Assembly (NCBI GenBank): GCA_944371545.1 | Contig: CALVXT010000096.1 | Coordinates: 1 to 5,462, forward strand | Direction of reading: 5' to 3' | DNA from: an uncultured Bacilli bacterium | GTDB taxonomy: Bacteria > Bacillota_I > Bacilli_A > RF39 > UBA660 | DNA: 5,462 nucleotides | Notes under the pieces: generated by a model | What the model saw: the letters and a program-made list of their open reading frames with translations, nothing else | Told to the model about the DNA's origin: nothing | Database searches by the model: none | Program-made: the position numbers and the translations under genes | Part shown: one piece after another, positions 5,462-5,462 of the stretch | Layout of the letters: every line of letters begins with the position of its first letter | Numbering within the stretch: position 1 is the first letter of the stretch

Positions 5462-5462
5462 T

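Noticed and set aside
1..5462. tRNA, rRNA, CRISPR array, insertion sequence or toxin-antitoxin pair
   Set aside because: No cloverleaf-type sequence, regularly spaced repeats, transposase motifs or terminal repeats were seen. The unknown gene pair at 1497-2373 lacks the size and motifs of known toxin-antitoxin families.

Overview
The window is strongly AT-rich, dense in genes, and uses A/U-rich codons such as ATA, AGA and TTA. Ribosome binding sites are AGGAGG-like and intrinsic terminators are short hairpins with U tracts. A textbook-length SpoVS, a short single-stranded DNA-binding protein and a membrane-anchored surface protein with a formylglycine-generating-enzyme-like domain point to a low-GC Bacillota/Bacilli genome. 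The overall look, especially the surface protein and the degenerate deacetylase-like protein, resembles uncultured gut lineages such as RF39; that placement is inference. All tryptophans checked are TGG and no accepted gene ends in TGA, so the window does not decide between genetic codes 11 and 4.

Layout. (1) Positions 1-242, plus strand, hold the tail of something that looks coding but changes frame near a poly-A run at 54-58. It runs without a stop into a SAM-binding DUF3419/BtaA-like protein whose most likely start is 243. (2) This gene meets the minus-strand spoVS tail to tail. A 13-bp hairpin at 1158-1190 contains both stop codons and probably terminates both transcripts. (3) Positions 1497-2373, minus strand, are a two-gene operon of unrecognised proteins. 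A soluble acidic 166-residue protein comes first, then a tail-anchored 128-residue protein that overlaps it by 11 nt. The operon has its own extended -10 promoter and its own terminator, which contains the last stop codon. (4) The 221-bp divergent region 2374-2594 carries that promoter, a 10-bp inverted repeat, and an extended -10 promoter for ssb. (5) Positions 2595-3758, plus strand, are a tailless ssb followed by a membrane-anchored, catalytically degenerate polysaccharide-deacetylase-like protein, then a terminator. (6) Positions 3827-5461, minus strand, are a large cell-surface protein that is incomplete at its N-terminus because it leaves the window.

No RNA gene, CRISPR array, insertion sequence or phage gene was seen. 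The genes do not form one obvious pathway. They fall into separate small transcription units covering possible lipid or SAM chemistry, a SpoVS regulator, an unknown membrane pair, DNA binding plus an envelope protein, and a surface protein. The least explained parts are the unknown operon, the frame break at the left end, the degenerate deacetylase and the non-catalytic-looking FGE-like surface protein.
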